Notes: generated by a model not told the origin, from the letters alone. Positions 46,831 to 56,992 are shown, numbered from the stretch's first letter. The stretch: 64,000 nt of DNA from JBBRZM01 sp963813635 (GCA_963813635.1 CAWEZO010000009.1:1-64000); one strand, 5' to 3'. Numbers and translations are program-made.

Positions 46831-47391
46831 TTACGCCGTGAGGCGCTCGTCATCCTTCTCGGCGACGATCTCCACACGCACGTGCACATTCGGCTCGACG
46901 CGCAACATCAGGATCTTCGGTGGCTCCATGTCGAAATCACGGATGTCGAAGATGTGCTCGCCTTCGAACTTCAGCGTGCGGTCATCGACCGCGGTGATCG
47001 CCATCTCGTCCTCGTAGGTCTTGGTGACACCGCGAAAGGTGACGTCGCCCCGCGCAACGTAATGGCCGGCTTTCTCGCTCTCGCGCAGCTCGACGAGCTG
47101 ACCGTCGATCGTCGGGTACCGGCGCGCGTCGATCCTACGCTTCAACTCCCGGTTTTCGAGCGGGTTGCCCGACTTGAGCCGGCCGACGGGAAACGACAGT
47201 TTCGCCTTGGGCGACGCGCCGAGGTTCACGCGACCGCCGTCGAGCACGTCCATCTCGAGGTGGCCCTCGAGGCCGTCGGTACGCGTACGGATGGGGTGCA
47301 GGCTCGATCGCGCGTGCACGATGACGTGCGATCGATCCGGCACGATGCGGTAGTGCGCCCCCCACGCTCGGAGGTTCCGCGGACTGGTCAC
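46831..47391 (-). CDS. YceI-like family protein
   Basis: 186 residues from a GTG overlapping the SRPBCC stop (GTGA). RIVPDRSHVIVHARSSLHP, LEGHLEMDV, NPLENRELKRRIDARRYPTI and GDVTFRGVTKTYEDEM are the YceI lipocalin-like beta-barrel pattern. No signal peptide, so it is the cytosolic actinobacterial variety. YceI proteins bind polyisoprenoids or amphiphiles; the ligand here is unknown. Translational coupling to the SRPBCC protein, another hydrophobic-pocket fold, suggests a shared ligand. Confidence 0.8.
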   Translation of the reverse strand: MTSPRNLRAWGAHYRIVPDRSHVIVHARSSLHPIRTRTDGLEGHLEMDVLDGGRVNLGASPKAKLSFPVGRLKSGNPLENRELKRRIDARRYPTIDGQLVELRESEKAGHYVARGDVTFRGVTKTYEDEMAITAVDDRTLKFEGEHIFDIRDFDMEPPKILMLRVEPNVHVRVEIVAEKDDERLTA

Positions 47392-48134
47392 GGGCGCCCG
47401 TCCGCGGCGGTTTGCTCGGCGCGGGCCTTGATCCCGAGGAGCATCTTGCGTTCCATGATGAAGTGGGGAAGCTCGATGAAGATCGCGTAGACGAGACTCG
47501 GGAGCCCGCGTGGTGTCCGGCTTCTCGCGAGCAGCCGGGTCCGATGTGCGTCGAGCGGTTCGAGCGCGAAGTACCAGCCGCCGTCGAACGCGTACGACCG
47601 GTTCGGTTCGAACCGTGCGAGCTTGGGCCCGGTCGCAGGGTGGAACAGCACAGTCTCTCCGACGTCGCGGTGCTGCCACTCCGGATGGATGGAGTCCGCG
47701 TTTCGCATCTGACAACCGGCGAGGTTCTCGAGCCACTCATAGCTGTAGAAGCCACCGCGGTCCTGTCCGATCTGGGCCAACCACGGCCACACGTCCTCGA
47801 CCGGAGCGTCGATCGTCACCGCGCGGGTCATCGTGACGCCGGGATCGGGGACCAGCTCGTCGCCGGGAAGTGGTTTCTCGGTCTCTTCGGATGTCGCGCC
47901 CCACGAGCGGGACCGGGGGCACGCGAGAGCTAGGTACGCGACGATGCCGGCGCAGCCGAGGAGCACCGGTGGCGACGGGCGGCGATGGCGTCGGAGCGCG
48001 CGAACTGTGAGCCAGATGCTCGCACCGGCGAGACCGGCGAGCAGGGCCGGGCCACCGGACATGACTCCGAAGGCCCGGATCGCTACTCCGGCGTTCCTGG
48101 CCTGCGGCGGTGCATCGGACACGCCTCCCATCAT
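47388..48134 (-). CDS. SRPBCC-domain protein with two N-terminal membrane helices
   Basis: About 248 residues. Two hydrophobic helices (GPALLAGLAGASIWLTV and VLLGCAGIVAYLALA) precede an SRPBCC (polyketide-cyclase-like) domain: VTIDAPVEDVWPWLAQIGQDRGGFYSYEWLENLAGC, ETVLFHP, SYAFDGGWYFALEPLDAHRTRLLARSR. The helix-grip pocket binds lipids or polyketides. The start is uncertain: I use the ATG at 48134, with GGAGAG 11 bases upstream, but ATG at 48155 or 48227 is in frame. It overlaps the YceI-like gene. Confidence 0.77.
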   Translation of the reverse strand: MMGGVSDAPPQARNAGVAIRAFGVMSGGPALLAGLAGASIWLTVRALRRHRRPSPPVLLGCAGIVAYLALACPRSRSWGATSEETEKPLPGDELVPDPGVTMTRAVTIDAPVEDVWPWLAQIGQDRGGFYSYEWLENLAGCQMRNADSIHPEWQHRDVGETVLFHPATGPKLARFEPNRSYAFDGGWYFALEPLDAHRTRLLARSRTPRGLPSLVYAIFIELPHFIMERKMLLGIKARAEQTAADGRP

Positions 48135-48317
48135 CGCGTCTCGCCGCTCTCCCATCAGTAACAGCCTGCCCAGGTGGGCACGCTGCGATCCGCCGGAAAT
48201 TTTCGTTGCCGTGCCTGCCCTTTCCATTGCTCGCGCCGTCCGGGCTGCGCGCCGAAAAGGCGCATGCTGCTTCGGCGCTAACGTCTTTGTGGTGTCCGGT
48301 GTTCTGAAAGGCAGCTG

Positions 48318-48758
48318 ATGGCGGAAGCGCGGATCGAGAAACTGTCACTCGAAGAGTGCCTCGGCCTGCTGCGCTGCGGATCCGTCGGCCGGATCGGCGT
48401 CGTCGTCGACGAGTTCCCGGTTGTGCTGCCGATCAACTACCGGCTCGTCGAGACCAGCGGGCGGACGTGGGTTGCCTTGCGAACGAGGCCGGGGAACGTC
48501 ATCGAGCAGGCATCGCCGAGCGTCGCATTCGAGATCGACGGGATCGACCCGGCCCAGAAGCAGGGCTGGTCCGTGCTCGTTCGCGGCACGGTCCATCACG
48601 TCGACGCCGGCACCGCCTACTTTCGTGAGCGTTGGGATTCTTACCCGTGGCTCGCCGAGCGCGACGCCTGGCTCATCGTGTCTCCCGTCGCGATTACGGG
48701 CCGTCGCCTCCTTTCGCCCGCGTCCGATTGGGACGTTCCGGACCCCGCGCACCTCTGA
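48318..48758 (+). CDS. Pyridoxamine-5-phosphate-oxidase-fold protein, copy 1
   Basis: 146 residues: KLSLEECLGLLRCGSVGRIGVVVDEFPVVLPINYRLV and a late ISTM-like GTVHHVDAG form the split-barrel flavin/F420-binding fold. No catalytic residues are defined in this small actinobacterial group. About 70% identical by eye to the next gene, with the identical stretch VLPINYRLVETSGRTWVA, so they are a tandem duplication. Confidence 0.82.
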   Translation: MAEARIEKLSLEECLGLLRCGSVGRIGVVVDEFPVVLPINYRLVETSGRTWVALRTRPGNVIEQASPSVAFEIDGIDPAQKQGWSVLVRGTVHHVDAGTAYFRERWDSYPWLAERDAWLIVSPVAITGRRLLSPASDWDVPDPAHL

Positions 48759-48768
48759 GGCGGCACTG

Positions 48769-49212
48769 ATGGCCGAAGCCTGGCTCGAGGAGCTCTCGCT
48801 CGAGGATTGCCTCGTCTTGTTGCGTGACGACGTCCTTGGACGGGTCAGCATCGTGGTCGACGACTTCCCGCTCGTGCTGCCCATCAACTATCGGCTCGTG
48901 GAGACCAGCGGGCGGACGTGGGTGGCCATTCGAACACGACCGGGGAACGTCATCGAGCGAGCATCGATGAGGGTCGCGTTCGAGATCGACGGGTTCGACG
49001 CCGCCCGGAAGCAGGGCTGGGCCGTACTCGTCCGCGGCACGCTCCACCACGTCGATCCCGACGCCGCCGGCTTTCGCGAGCGCTTCGATCCTCATCCGTG
49101 GCTCGAGGCCGAGCGGGACGCCTGGCTCATCGTGGAGCCCTTCTCGATCACCGGCCGTCGCCTCCATCGCGACGCGCCAGAATGGGCCTTCACGAACCAG
49201 GCCTACCTCTGA
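48769..49212 (+). CDS. Pyridoxamine-5-phosphate-oxidase-fold protein, copy 2
   Basis: 147 residues, 10 bp behind copy 1 and clearly its paralogue (ELSLEDCLVLLRDDVLGRVSIVVDDFPLVLPINY, GNVIERAS). Both lie in one operon and may form a heterodimer, since this fold dimerises around the flavin or F420. The ATG at 48769 matches the start of copy 1 (MAEA). Confidence 0.82.
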   Translation: MAEAWLEELSLEDCLVLLRDDVLGRVSIVVDDFPLVLPINYRLVETSGRTWVAIRTRPGNVIERASMRVAFEIDGFDAARKQGWAVLVRGTLHHVDPDAAGFRERFDPHPWLEAERDAWLIVEPFSITGRRLHRDAPEWAFTNQAYL

Positions 49213-49245
49213 GCGATCAGATGGAGCCGGAGCCGGCTGCGCGAT

Positions 49246-49716
49246 CTACGAATCCTCAACCGGACGAGTGCGATCAAAACGGCGTCCCGAGACTTCATCC
49301 GCGGTGACAATGACGAAATGCTCGTGGGATCCGGGCGCCCACGGTGAGACATCCAGGCGCTTCGCTTCCTCCAGGCTTGCTCGGTCAGTGAGTTCCGTGG
49401 CGTGCCCGACGAGCAGAACACTCCAGCCGCTCGGCCCGTTCATCTCCACGTCGTCCACCTCGAATGCCACGGGCGTGCGCATCAACGCGGCGTCGAGCTT
49501 CGTGCCCGGCGCGGTGCGAAACACGACGGCGTTCGCCACAACTCGGTAATTCACAGGAAGAATCACCGGCCGGTCACCGACCTGCAACCCCACACGGCCG
49601 AGCTCCCGGGTCCGTAGGAGCGCGAGACACTCGCCCGGCGCGAGCTTCTCGAGCCCGTCCGGCCAGGTCGGGTCGTCTTTGTTCGCGAACCCGAAGTCTT
49701 CAGGTGCACCCGTCAT
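49246..49716 (-). CDS. Pyridoxamine-5-phosphate-oxidase-fold protein, copy 3
   Basis: 156 residues, more distant from the other two: KLAPGECLALLRTRELGRVGLQVGDRPVILPVNYRVV, then FEVDDVEMNGPSGWSVLLVGHA. It faces copy 2 tail to tail and is last in an operon with the MoaD-like and BNR-repeat genes. Flavin, F420 or heme binding is possible for this fold. Start: the ATG behind GGGGGAG. Confidence 0.82.
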   Translation of the reverse strand: MTGAPEDFGFANKDDPTWPDGLEKLAPGECLALLRTRELGRVGLQVGDRPVILPVNYRVVANAVVFRTAPGTKLDAALMRTPVAFEVDDVEMNGPSGWSVLLVGHATELTDRASLEEAKRLDVSPWAPGSHEHFVIVTADEVSGRRFDRTRPVEDS

Positions 49717-49726
49717 GGCTCCCCCC

Positions 49727-50011
49727 TCAGCCGCCCGAGATTGCGGGCACGATCGAGACCTCGTCGCGGGCGCCGAGCACCGTGCCGACCCCGGCCAGGC
49801 CGCGGATGTTCTCCTCGCCCACGAACACGTTGACGTGGATCCGCAACGCGCCCTGTTCGTCGCGGACCCGGCGTTCCAACGCGGGATGGGTCGCGGCGAT
49901 GGCGTCGAGCAGATCGGCGACGGTGGCATCCTCTCGGAGGTCGACGGCGAACGTCGGTCGGTCACCGCCGAACTCGCGCAGTGCTGCGGGGACGCGCACC
50001 CGGACCTCCAC
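49727..50011 (-). CDS. MoaD/ThiS-family ubiquitin-like protein
   Basis: 94 residues from a GTG. VRVRVPAALREFGGDRPTFAVDL, ATVADLLDAIAATHPALERRVRD and the ending ISGG give a beta-grasp protein with the C-terminal Gly-Gly that is adenylated and thiocarboxylated in MoaD and ThiS. No MoaE, MoeB or ThiF partner is near. In actinobacteria such MoaD-like genes accompany BNR-repeat proteins, as here (11 bp gap to 50023). A sulfur-carrier or modifier role is inferred. Confidence 0.8.
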   Translation of the reverse strand: MEVRVRVPAALREFGGDRPTFAVDLREDATVADLLDAIAATHPALERRVRDEQGALRIHVNVFVGEENIRGLAGVGTVLGARDEVSIVPAISGG

Positions 50012-50022
50012 GTCGTCAGCGG

Positions 50023-51116
50023 TCAGGCGATCGTGGCCGCGCGTACCGACAGGACGGGTGGCAGATCCGCGGCGAGGAGCCGCCAGGTGTCGCCGTCGTC
50101 GGCGGAGCCGTAGAGCTCACCGCTGCGGGTCCCGAAGTAGAGCCCGGCCGGCGTGTCACCGTCGGTCGTGAAGGCGTCGCGCAGGATCGTCAGGTGGGCA
50201 TCGGTCTGCGGCAAGCCGGTGGTCAGCGGCGACCACGAGGCACCGGCGTCGCTCGTGCGCCAGACCGTGCACCGCCCCTCCGGGGTGCACCGATATTCCG
50301 CACCCTCCAACGGCAGGAGGTAGGCGGTATCCGGCTGAGTGGGGTGCGCGACGACCGGAAAACCGAAGTCGGGGCCGGCGATGGAACGCATCGGCAACCA
50401 GTGGGCCCCGCCGTCGTCGCTGCGGTAGATGCCGTCGTGATGCTGGAGGTAGAGGCGCTCGGGGTCGCCACGTCGCGCGCCACCTTGTGGACGCATTGGC
50501 CGAACTCGGGCGTCGGCGCACCGGGGAGGAAACCGGCGACGATCCCGGCATTGCTCGCCCGCCACGTGTCGCCGCCGTCGTCGCTGCGGTAGACGCCGCC
50601 GGCCGAGACCGCCACGAGCAAGCGGGCCGGGTCGGTGGGATGGACGAGCACCGTGTGCATGCACAAGCCGCCGCCACCGGGGGGCCATTCGCTCCGGTGT
50701 GGGTGGTCCCACAGGGCGCGCACGAGTCCGAAGCTGCGACCGCCGTCGTCGCTGCGGAACAGGGCCGCGGGCTCGACGCCGGCGTACACGACGTCGGGCT
50801 GATCGACGGGCCCGGGAGTCAGCTGCCAGATCCGCGCGAGGGCCGCGGCGGTGTCGGCGGGGAACGCGAGGGCGGTCTCGTCCTGCTCGGTCCACGACTC
50901 GCCGAGGTTGTCGGAGCGGCGGATGACCGGTCCCCAGTGCATGCTCACCGAGCCCGCGAGGAGCCGGGGAGACAAGCCTCGGGCGTCGATGCAGGTCGCG
51001 TAGACCTCCTCGCCGGCCAGCTCCGGGCCGTCGAGCTCGAAGTGGCGGCGGCCGTCGGTCGACCGCAACGAGAACAGCCCTTTGGCTGTTCCGATGAGCA
51101 CCAGCGTCTCGGTCAT
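50023..51116 (-). CDS. BNR/sialidase-like beta-propeller protein (one frameshift)
   Basis: About 364 residues, two frames joined near 50475. Repeated Asp-box motifs: RRSDNLGESWTE, RSDDGGRSFG, RSDDGGDTWRA, RSDDGGAHWLP, RTSDAGASWSP and SADDGDTWRLL, each on a propeller blade. The start is the ATG with GGAGG six bases before it. There is no signal peptide, so this is not a secreted sialidase; it is the cytosolic exo-alpha-sialidase-like family found next to MoaD-like genes. Its ligand is unknown. Confidence 0.78.
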
Positions 51117-51213
51117 CGCCATCCTCCGTCCTTGCGTAGCGGCCGGAGATTAACCGGTCCCGCGGATATCTGAACAGCGATCGGGCGCGTGCAGCCTGCG
51201 TAACATCGCGCTG

Positions 51214-52540
51214 ATGTCCGACGCGTCCGGTGCGAATCTCGCCCGCCGCGCACAGGACGTCCTCGAGCGCAACCGCTGCGGCACGTGGACCTGTCCGGCG
51301 CGCGGCATCTATCCGCACCAGTGGCTGTGGGACTCGTGCTTCATCGCGATTGGTCTCGCCCGCTACGACCCCGAGCGTGCGGCCGGCGAGCTCCGCCGCG
51401 CTCTTTCGTGCGCAATGGGCGAACGGCATGTTGCCGCACATGATCTTCGCGGCCGGTTCTCGTGACCAGGGCAGCCGGCGGATCTGGCAGTCACACAAGC
51501 ACCCGGACGCGCCTCGTGACATCGAGACGTCGTGCATCACGCAGCCTCCGTTGCCGGCCATCGCCGCTTGGCGCGTGTCGCAGGCGCTTCCGCAGGCCGA
51601 TCGCCGTGCGTTCCTCGCCGAGGTCTTCCCCGGGATCCTCCTCTATCACCGCTGGCTCTACCGCGAGCGCGACCTGCGCCACGGTGGCCTGGTGACGCTC
51701 ATTCACCCGTGGGAGTGCGGCCTCGACACGACGCCGCCGTGGATGGGGGAGCTGGCCCACATGCGTGAACCATTGTGGATGCGGATCACGCTGTGGCTGC
51801 GTCTGGCGCGGCTCGTGCGGTTCCTGCGTCGCGACACGGAGTTCGTGCCTGCGTGCGAGCGTCCGAGCGACGGCGACGGGCTTCGCATGGTCGTGCTCGC
51901 GCGCCGGGCTCGGCGCCAAGGCTTCGACCTCCGCCGTATGGCGCCTCGGGAGTCGGTGCTCATCGAGGACGTGGCGTTCAACGCCCTGCTTGCCGTCGCC
52001 AACCAGTCGCTCGAGCGGATCGCGCGCGAGCTCGACATCGCGATCGAAGCCGAGCTGCAGCACCGCTTCCGGGCGACCGAAGCCGCGCTCGAGCAGCTCT
52101 GGGACGAGTCGACGCGCCAGTACTACTCACGCAACGCGGTGACGGGTGAGCTGCTCAAGGTCCCCACCGTCGCGACGTTCCTGCCGCTCTGGGCGGGGAT
52201 CCCGACCGCCCGGGCCGCGCAGCTCGTCGCGCTGCTGCGTGAGCCCGGCTTCTGGCCGCGCTTCCCGGTGCCGAGCGTGCCCACGGATGCGCCCGAGTTC
52301 CAGCCCGATCGCTACTGGACCGGTCCCACGTGGATCAACATGAACTGGGCGATCATCCAGGGACTCGGTGCGTGCGACGAAGCCGACGCCGCCGGCGAGC
52401 TGACGCGGCACACGCTCGATCTGATCGAGCACGCGGGTTTCGCGGAGTACTTCTCCACGCTCAATGGACGCGGCTCCGGTGCAGAGGAGTTCTCCTGGAC
52501 CGCCGCGCTCGCGCTCGACCTGCTCGCGTCACAGGGGTAG
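51214..52540 (+). CDS. GH63/trehalase-like glycoside hydrolase (one frameshift)
   Basis: About 442 residues. The first 64 (RCGTWTCPARGIYPHQWLWDSCFIAIGLARYD) are in one frame. After a break near 51405 come QWANGMLPHMIF, the WECGLDTTPPW region, WAGIPTARAAQLV, RYWTGPTWINMNWAIIQGL and EEFSWTAALALDLL. This is the MGH1-like (alpha/alpha)6 toroid of mannosylglycerate hydrolase, GH63 and glycogen-debranching relatives; the acidic catalytic pair would be the Asp in WDS or ECGLD and the late Glu. It probably hydrolyses a compatible-solute glycoside or alpha-glucan inside the cell. No sugar transporter is near. Confidence 0.75.
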
Positions 52541-52573
52541 CGGCGTCCCGAGTGCGACGTCAGAAGCTCAGCG

Positions 52574-53659
52574 TCAGCGAATCCAATGCTCGGCGAGCGC
52601 GTCAGCGACGGCATCCACGTCGTACACGGTGCTATTGCCCATGACGACGAGGCCGGCACCATGGTCGGGGTAGAGCCGCATGAGATTGTGGTAGCCGCCA
52701 CCGCCGCCGTAGTGCTCGACGAACGGCGGACGGCGCTCGTGATCCTTCGGTGGCCGGAACCAACCGAGGCCGTGATCGAACGGCCGCCCCGCGAGTGAGA
52801 TCGTCTGCATCTCGCGCACGGCATCCTCCGAAAGGATGCGGTTCCCGTCGAGCTGCCCACCGTTGGCGTGGGCGAGCACGACGCGTGCCGCGTCGGTGAC
52901 GGGGCCCACGAGCCCGCCGTAGGGCGCGCCGTTCACCAGGAACGGCCGGAAGGTCAACCACCGTCCGGCGCGTCCGCCGACAATGCCGCGCGGCAACATC
53001 GCGCTGACCAGCGGCCCGAAGCCCGGGAGCAGCCGCTGGTGTCCGGTCGCGATGTTCGTGAAGCGGTCGTGCGGCATGGCGAACGAGGTCGCATCGATCT
53101 TGAGTCGCGGAAAGACCTGATCCTCGACGTAGTCAGTGAACGGTTGACCCGCTGCGGCCGCGATGACTTCGCCGAGGAGGAGGTAGCCGAGGTTGGTGTA
53201 TGCGGCCCACGCGCCGGGCTCGAAGCGCAGCTTCCGCACTCGAGCGAACCGCTCACGAAGGAACGCGGCGGGATCGGGTGCGGGCGTATCGGCCGGTCGA
53301 ACCCACCGGATCGGCGGCGGGTTGGGAATGCCGGCGCTGTGCTGGAGCAAGTGGCGCACCTGCACCCGGTGCCCGGCGCCTGCTGGCAGCACGCCGGGGA
53401 GGAGATCGTCGACGTAGCCGGCGAGTGAGAGGCGTCCCTCGTCGACGAGACGCATCGCGGCGGTGGCGGTGACGATCTTGGTCATCGAGAACCAGAGGAA
53501 CGCAGTCTCGGGGTTGACAGTCGCGTGCGTCTTCGCATCAGCGAGGCCCGCTGCACTCGCATCTTGGACGGCGCCGTCGGCGACGACGGCCGCCGTCAGT
53601 CCAGGCACGCGTTTGCTTGTGATCGCGTTCCCGAGCGCAGCGTCGAGTTCGGTGGTCAT
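52574..53659 (-). CDS. Serine hydrolase of the beta-lactamase fold
   Basis: 361 residues. Nucleophile motif S58-M-T-K61, YTN (in AAYTNLGYLLLG, ~153) and the HYGGGGGYHN block near the end replace KTG, as in class C-like esterases and D-aminopeptidase relatives. No signal peptide. Related only distantly to the enzyme at 23769-24980. Converges on the glycoside hydrolase gene. Substrate unknown. Confidence 0.85.
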   Translation of the reverse strand: MTTELDAALGNAITSKRVPGLTAAVVADGAVQDASAAGLADAKTHATVNPETAFLWFSMTKIVTATAAMRLVDEGRLSLAGYVDDLLPGVLPAGAGHRVQVRHLLQHSAGIPNPPPIRWVRPADTPAPDPAAFLRERFARVRKLRFEPGAWAAYTNLGYLLLGEVIAAAAGQPFTDYVEDQVFPRLKIDATSFAMPHDRFTNIATGHQRLLPGFGPLVSAMLPRGIVGGRAGRWLTFRPFLVNGAPYGGLVGPVTDAARVVLAHANGGQLDGNRILSEDAVREMQTISLAGRPFDHGLGWFRPPKDHERRPPFVEHYGGGGGYHNLMRLYPDHGAGLVVMGNSTVYDVDAVADALAEHWIR

Positions 53660-53782
53660 TGCGGTTTGTCGTGTACCCGGGGAGCGGGCGGGGAATACCT
53701 GAGGGAGTCGCGGTTGCGATCAGATTGGCCGCGTTTGGCGCGACCGATGGCGCGCCGGGGAATTCCATCTGGGGGGTTCAGG

Positions 53783-54478
53783 ATGAGTGCGGCAGAGGAG
53801 AGCGAGGACGCTCGACCCAGTCGGGTGGGGCCATGGATGGGCATCGCGTTCTTTGTGCTCTTCGTCGGCGGGTTCCTGGCCTTCAACACCCCCGAGGACA
53901 ACAAGAAGACGGCGCAGTGGGCGCGCTGGTGGAACGACAGCGGACACCGCACCACCGCGGTCATCGCGGCATACCTCATGGTGCTCGGGCTGCTCGCGTT
54001 CGTCTGGTTCGCGTGGAACCTTCGGGAACGAGTAGGCCGCGGCGGCGGTCTGATGTTCGTGTTCGGATCACTCTTCGCTGCGGTTGGACTGATCTCGACG
54101 ATGGTGCGGGCGACGATCCCGGGTTCGAAGCTGTTCGGGAACACCCCGGTGCCGCCGGGAGATTTCTCGCGGCAGTTCGACCAGATCGGCTTCGCCACGC
54201 TGCTGATCGCGGGGGCGTTGTCAGCCGGGTTGTTCATCGGGATCGCGTCGTACGAGGCGCGGAAAGCCGGGATCCTGCCGGGGTGGCTGACCATCGCAGG
54301 ATACGTCATCGCGGTGCTGCAGTTGGCGGGCGCGTTGTTCTTCCCGTTCGCGCTGTTCCCGCTGTGGGTGCTGATCGCGTCCATCGCGCTGGTCCGGCGC
54401 GGTGGGAAGGTGGTCACCCTCGATGAGTCCATCGGGACCACGACGCGCGCCACGGCCTCGGCCGCACCGAGCGGATAG
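53783..54478 (+). CDS. Six-helix membrane protein of unknown function
   Basis: 231 residues behind GGGGGG. Helices at ~19-36 (GIAFFVLFVGGFLAFN), ~58-80, ~90-110, ~140-160, ~170-190 and ~193-210. It resembles DUF4386-like hypothetical membrane proteins of actinobacteria but I cannot assign it firmly. There are no charged catalytic motifs, so a channel or signalling role cannot be told. Divergent from the serine hydrolase upstream. Confidence 0.65.
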   Translation: MSAAEESEDARPSRVGPWMGIAFFVLFVGGFLAFNTPEDNKKTAQWARWWNDSGHRTTAVIAAYLMVLGLLAFVWFAWNLRERVGRGGGLMFVFGSLFAAVGLISTMVRATIPGSKLFGNTPVPPGDFSRQFDQIGFATLLIAGALSAGLFIGIASYEARKAGILPGWLTIAGYVIAVLQLAGALFFPFALFPLWVLIASIALVRRGGKVVTLDESIGTTTRATASAAPSG

Positions 54479-54578
54479 ACCTCGGCTCACGACTGTCACA
54501 AATTCGGTTGGCAGGGTGGCGGCGTGGGATGGCGCTTCAGGTTCATTTTCGTTCGACGCGGAGCGCGAAGACGCCGGG

Positions 54579-56992
54579 TCACAGGTAGTCGTGCGCAATG
54601 AGGTGGCGAGTGGCGAACCAGCCCGGTATGGCGGGCAGGTAGTAGAAGGCGAGCTGGTTCGCGAGCACCGCCGCGACTGCGATGTCGCGAGGCACCCCGA
54701 ACGACACCAACACGGCGGAAAGGCCGACCGTGCCCACGGCGGTGCCTCCTCCGGGCACCGGAATGCTCTGCGCGATGGTGACGACGCCGATGTTGGCGGC
54801 GAGCAGCGCCCAGAACGAGGTGTGACCGTCGAACGCGATCAGACACGCCTGTAAGCACCATGTTGACAACAGAATCGCGAGCACGTTGCCGCTCACGAGC
54901 AGCGCGAGGTGCTGGGGAGAACGCACCGCCTTCCACATCGTCGACGCGGCTCGGTTGACAGGTGGCATCACGATCTCGCGAAGCTTCGGTGCCACCGCGA
55001 GGATTCCGCTGACCAGTGCGACGACGCAGATGAGACCGATTACGAGCGAGACGAGACCGCTGGTCGGTATGAGGGAGAGATCCACTCGGGTTGGTTCGAT
55101 CGCGAGCGCGAGCGCGAAGAGACCGACGGACGCGATGAGTTCGCCGACGGTGCTTAGGATGCCGCCCGCGGCGACCGCGGAGCTGAGGTCGACTCCCATC
55201 TTCTGCAGGAAGCGCACTTGCATTCCCTGGCCGCCGATCGCCGGGATGGCGAGGTTCGAGAAAGACATGCCGAGCTCGACCTCGCTGGTCGGCCACAACG
55301 GCAGACGCACCGGCACGGTGCCCTGAAGGCCAATCGCGTACGCCACGTTTGCCACCAGCGACAGCGCGAACGCGAGCGCGAGCCAGGACCACTCCGCGTT
55401 ACGCACCGTTGCCCACACCTCGGTCGGATCACCGACATCGGCCAACGAGCGCGGCGACAGCGACCAGCGCGCCGATCGCCATCACTGCGGCCGTGGGGCT
55501 GATCCGGTGAAGCTGTGTGAGCTTGGGGGGTTCGATGCCGGCAGCTTTGGCGCCTGCTGCGCGTAAGCGCTCGAGGCGCGCTACGACCTCGCGCCGGCGG
55601 TTGCCCACGAGGTGCCGAGTGCCGGGGCTCAACGCGGCGGGTTGCAGCAATGGGAGCGCAGCCGCAATCGTTGACCTGCCGAGCACGCCCGTCGCCAGCG
55701 CGTACCGCCCGTTCCTCGCCGGCGAGTGCGGCCGTTGCTGCGAGCAGCTCCGCGACATCTGTGGTCATCCGTTCGGCTTTTCCGGTCGATGCCGCGGCGT
55801 CGAAACCGACGAACCATGGCCCGTCGGCGTCGACGATCACGTGATCAGCATCGAGATCAGCGTGGACAACGCGGGCACGCTGCAACGCAGCGACGTTCTC
55901 CCAGATCTGCACGAGCAGATCGTCACTCGCTTCGTCCGGACGGAGCTCCGAAAGCAACGTGCCGCTCGCCGGCCGCTGAACGAGCAGCGCGGCATGAGGA
56001 CCTGCGCTCCCGGCAACGACGACCGGTGGAACGCGCGCGCCCGCTTGACGCGCCACGAGCATGACGTACGCCTCGTGCTCGACCTGTTGGACGCGAGTCA
56101 GCGTAAGAGGCGGTCCTGAGTCCTTGTACACGAGCCCAAGCCACAGTTTCATCAGCAACCGCGACTGTGCCTCATCGCTCCCGATCACCTTCACGCGCAG
56201 GGGGCCGTCATCGTCCACCCCGAGCAGCACCGTCGAGCCCTGCGGCTGACGATCAGCGAGCCGCATGTTGCGTGCTGTGATGCCGAGGTGATCGAGAGCG
56301 GCGGTGACCCGCGCGATCGTCGGTCGGGCCCCCGGGGAGCCGAACACGAGATGGACGAGCGCGCCGACACCCAATCCAAGCAGCACGCCCGCGAACAAGT
56401 CATTTGGAAAGGTGACACCGAGATACATCGCCGCGACACCGAGCCCGAGCACGAGCGTCCAGCCGAACACCCGAGTCGGTCGCGCGACGTACGGACTCGC
56501 CGCACTGATCACCGCTACCGTGACAGCGATCCGCACCGCGGGAAACGCAGGTGAGCCCCCAAGGCTCGCCGCGATGCGCACGCTGTGTGCGAAGGCCTCG
56601 TGCGCGACAACAATCTGGCCGATCGCCCGCGCCGTGCCCCATGCCAGAAGCCCTGCGATCGACAGGACCAGAGCGAGCCGCCACCGCCTCGCCACCAGCG
56701 CTGCGACCACGACGAGACCGACGGCCCATAGCGTGCCCAGGCGATACAGACCGCGGAACACCGGCGTGAGGCCGTTCGGCAACGTGTTGAACAGGTCGAA
56801 CGCCGCCCGCTCGCTCGCGGTGACGTTGCCGGCATGGTGTGCGGCGAGCACCAAGAGGACGGCGACTACCGCGAGTTGAACCCAATCGCGCGTGCGGCGC
56901 CGGAAGTCGCCCTCGGCGGCCGGCTGGAACAACCGCCGCCGCCAACCCGGAGCGCCGTGACCCGCGGCGTCAGTGACGGGATCGGCAGCCAT
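54579..56992 (-). CDS. PAP2 - kinase-like - lysylphosphatidylglycerol-synthase/flippase fusion (two frameshifts)
   Basis: About 800 residues in three blocks. Residues ~35-240: helices of a PAP2-like membrane domain (no clear phosphatase signature). ~260-470: a degenerate kinase fold with LRVKVIGSDE, RVVHADLDADHVIVD and WFVGFDAAAS (H-x-D retained). The last ~290 residues, after breaks near 55690 and 55440: the flippase-like domain of the TIGR00374/LPG-synthase group (AIPAIGGQGMQVRFLQKMG, SIPVPGGGTAVGTVGL). Such actinobacterial fusions probably move or modify membrane lipids. The start is set at the ATG at 56992; the frame reaches back to 57130 without a domain. Confidence 0.75.
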
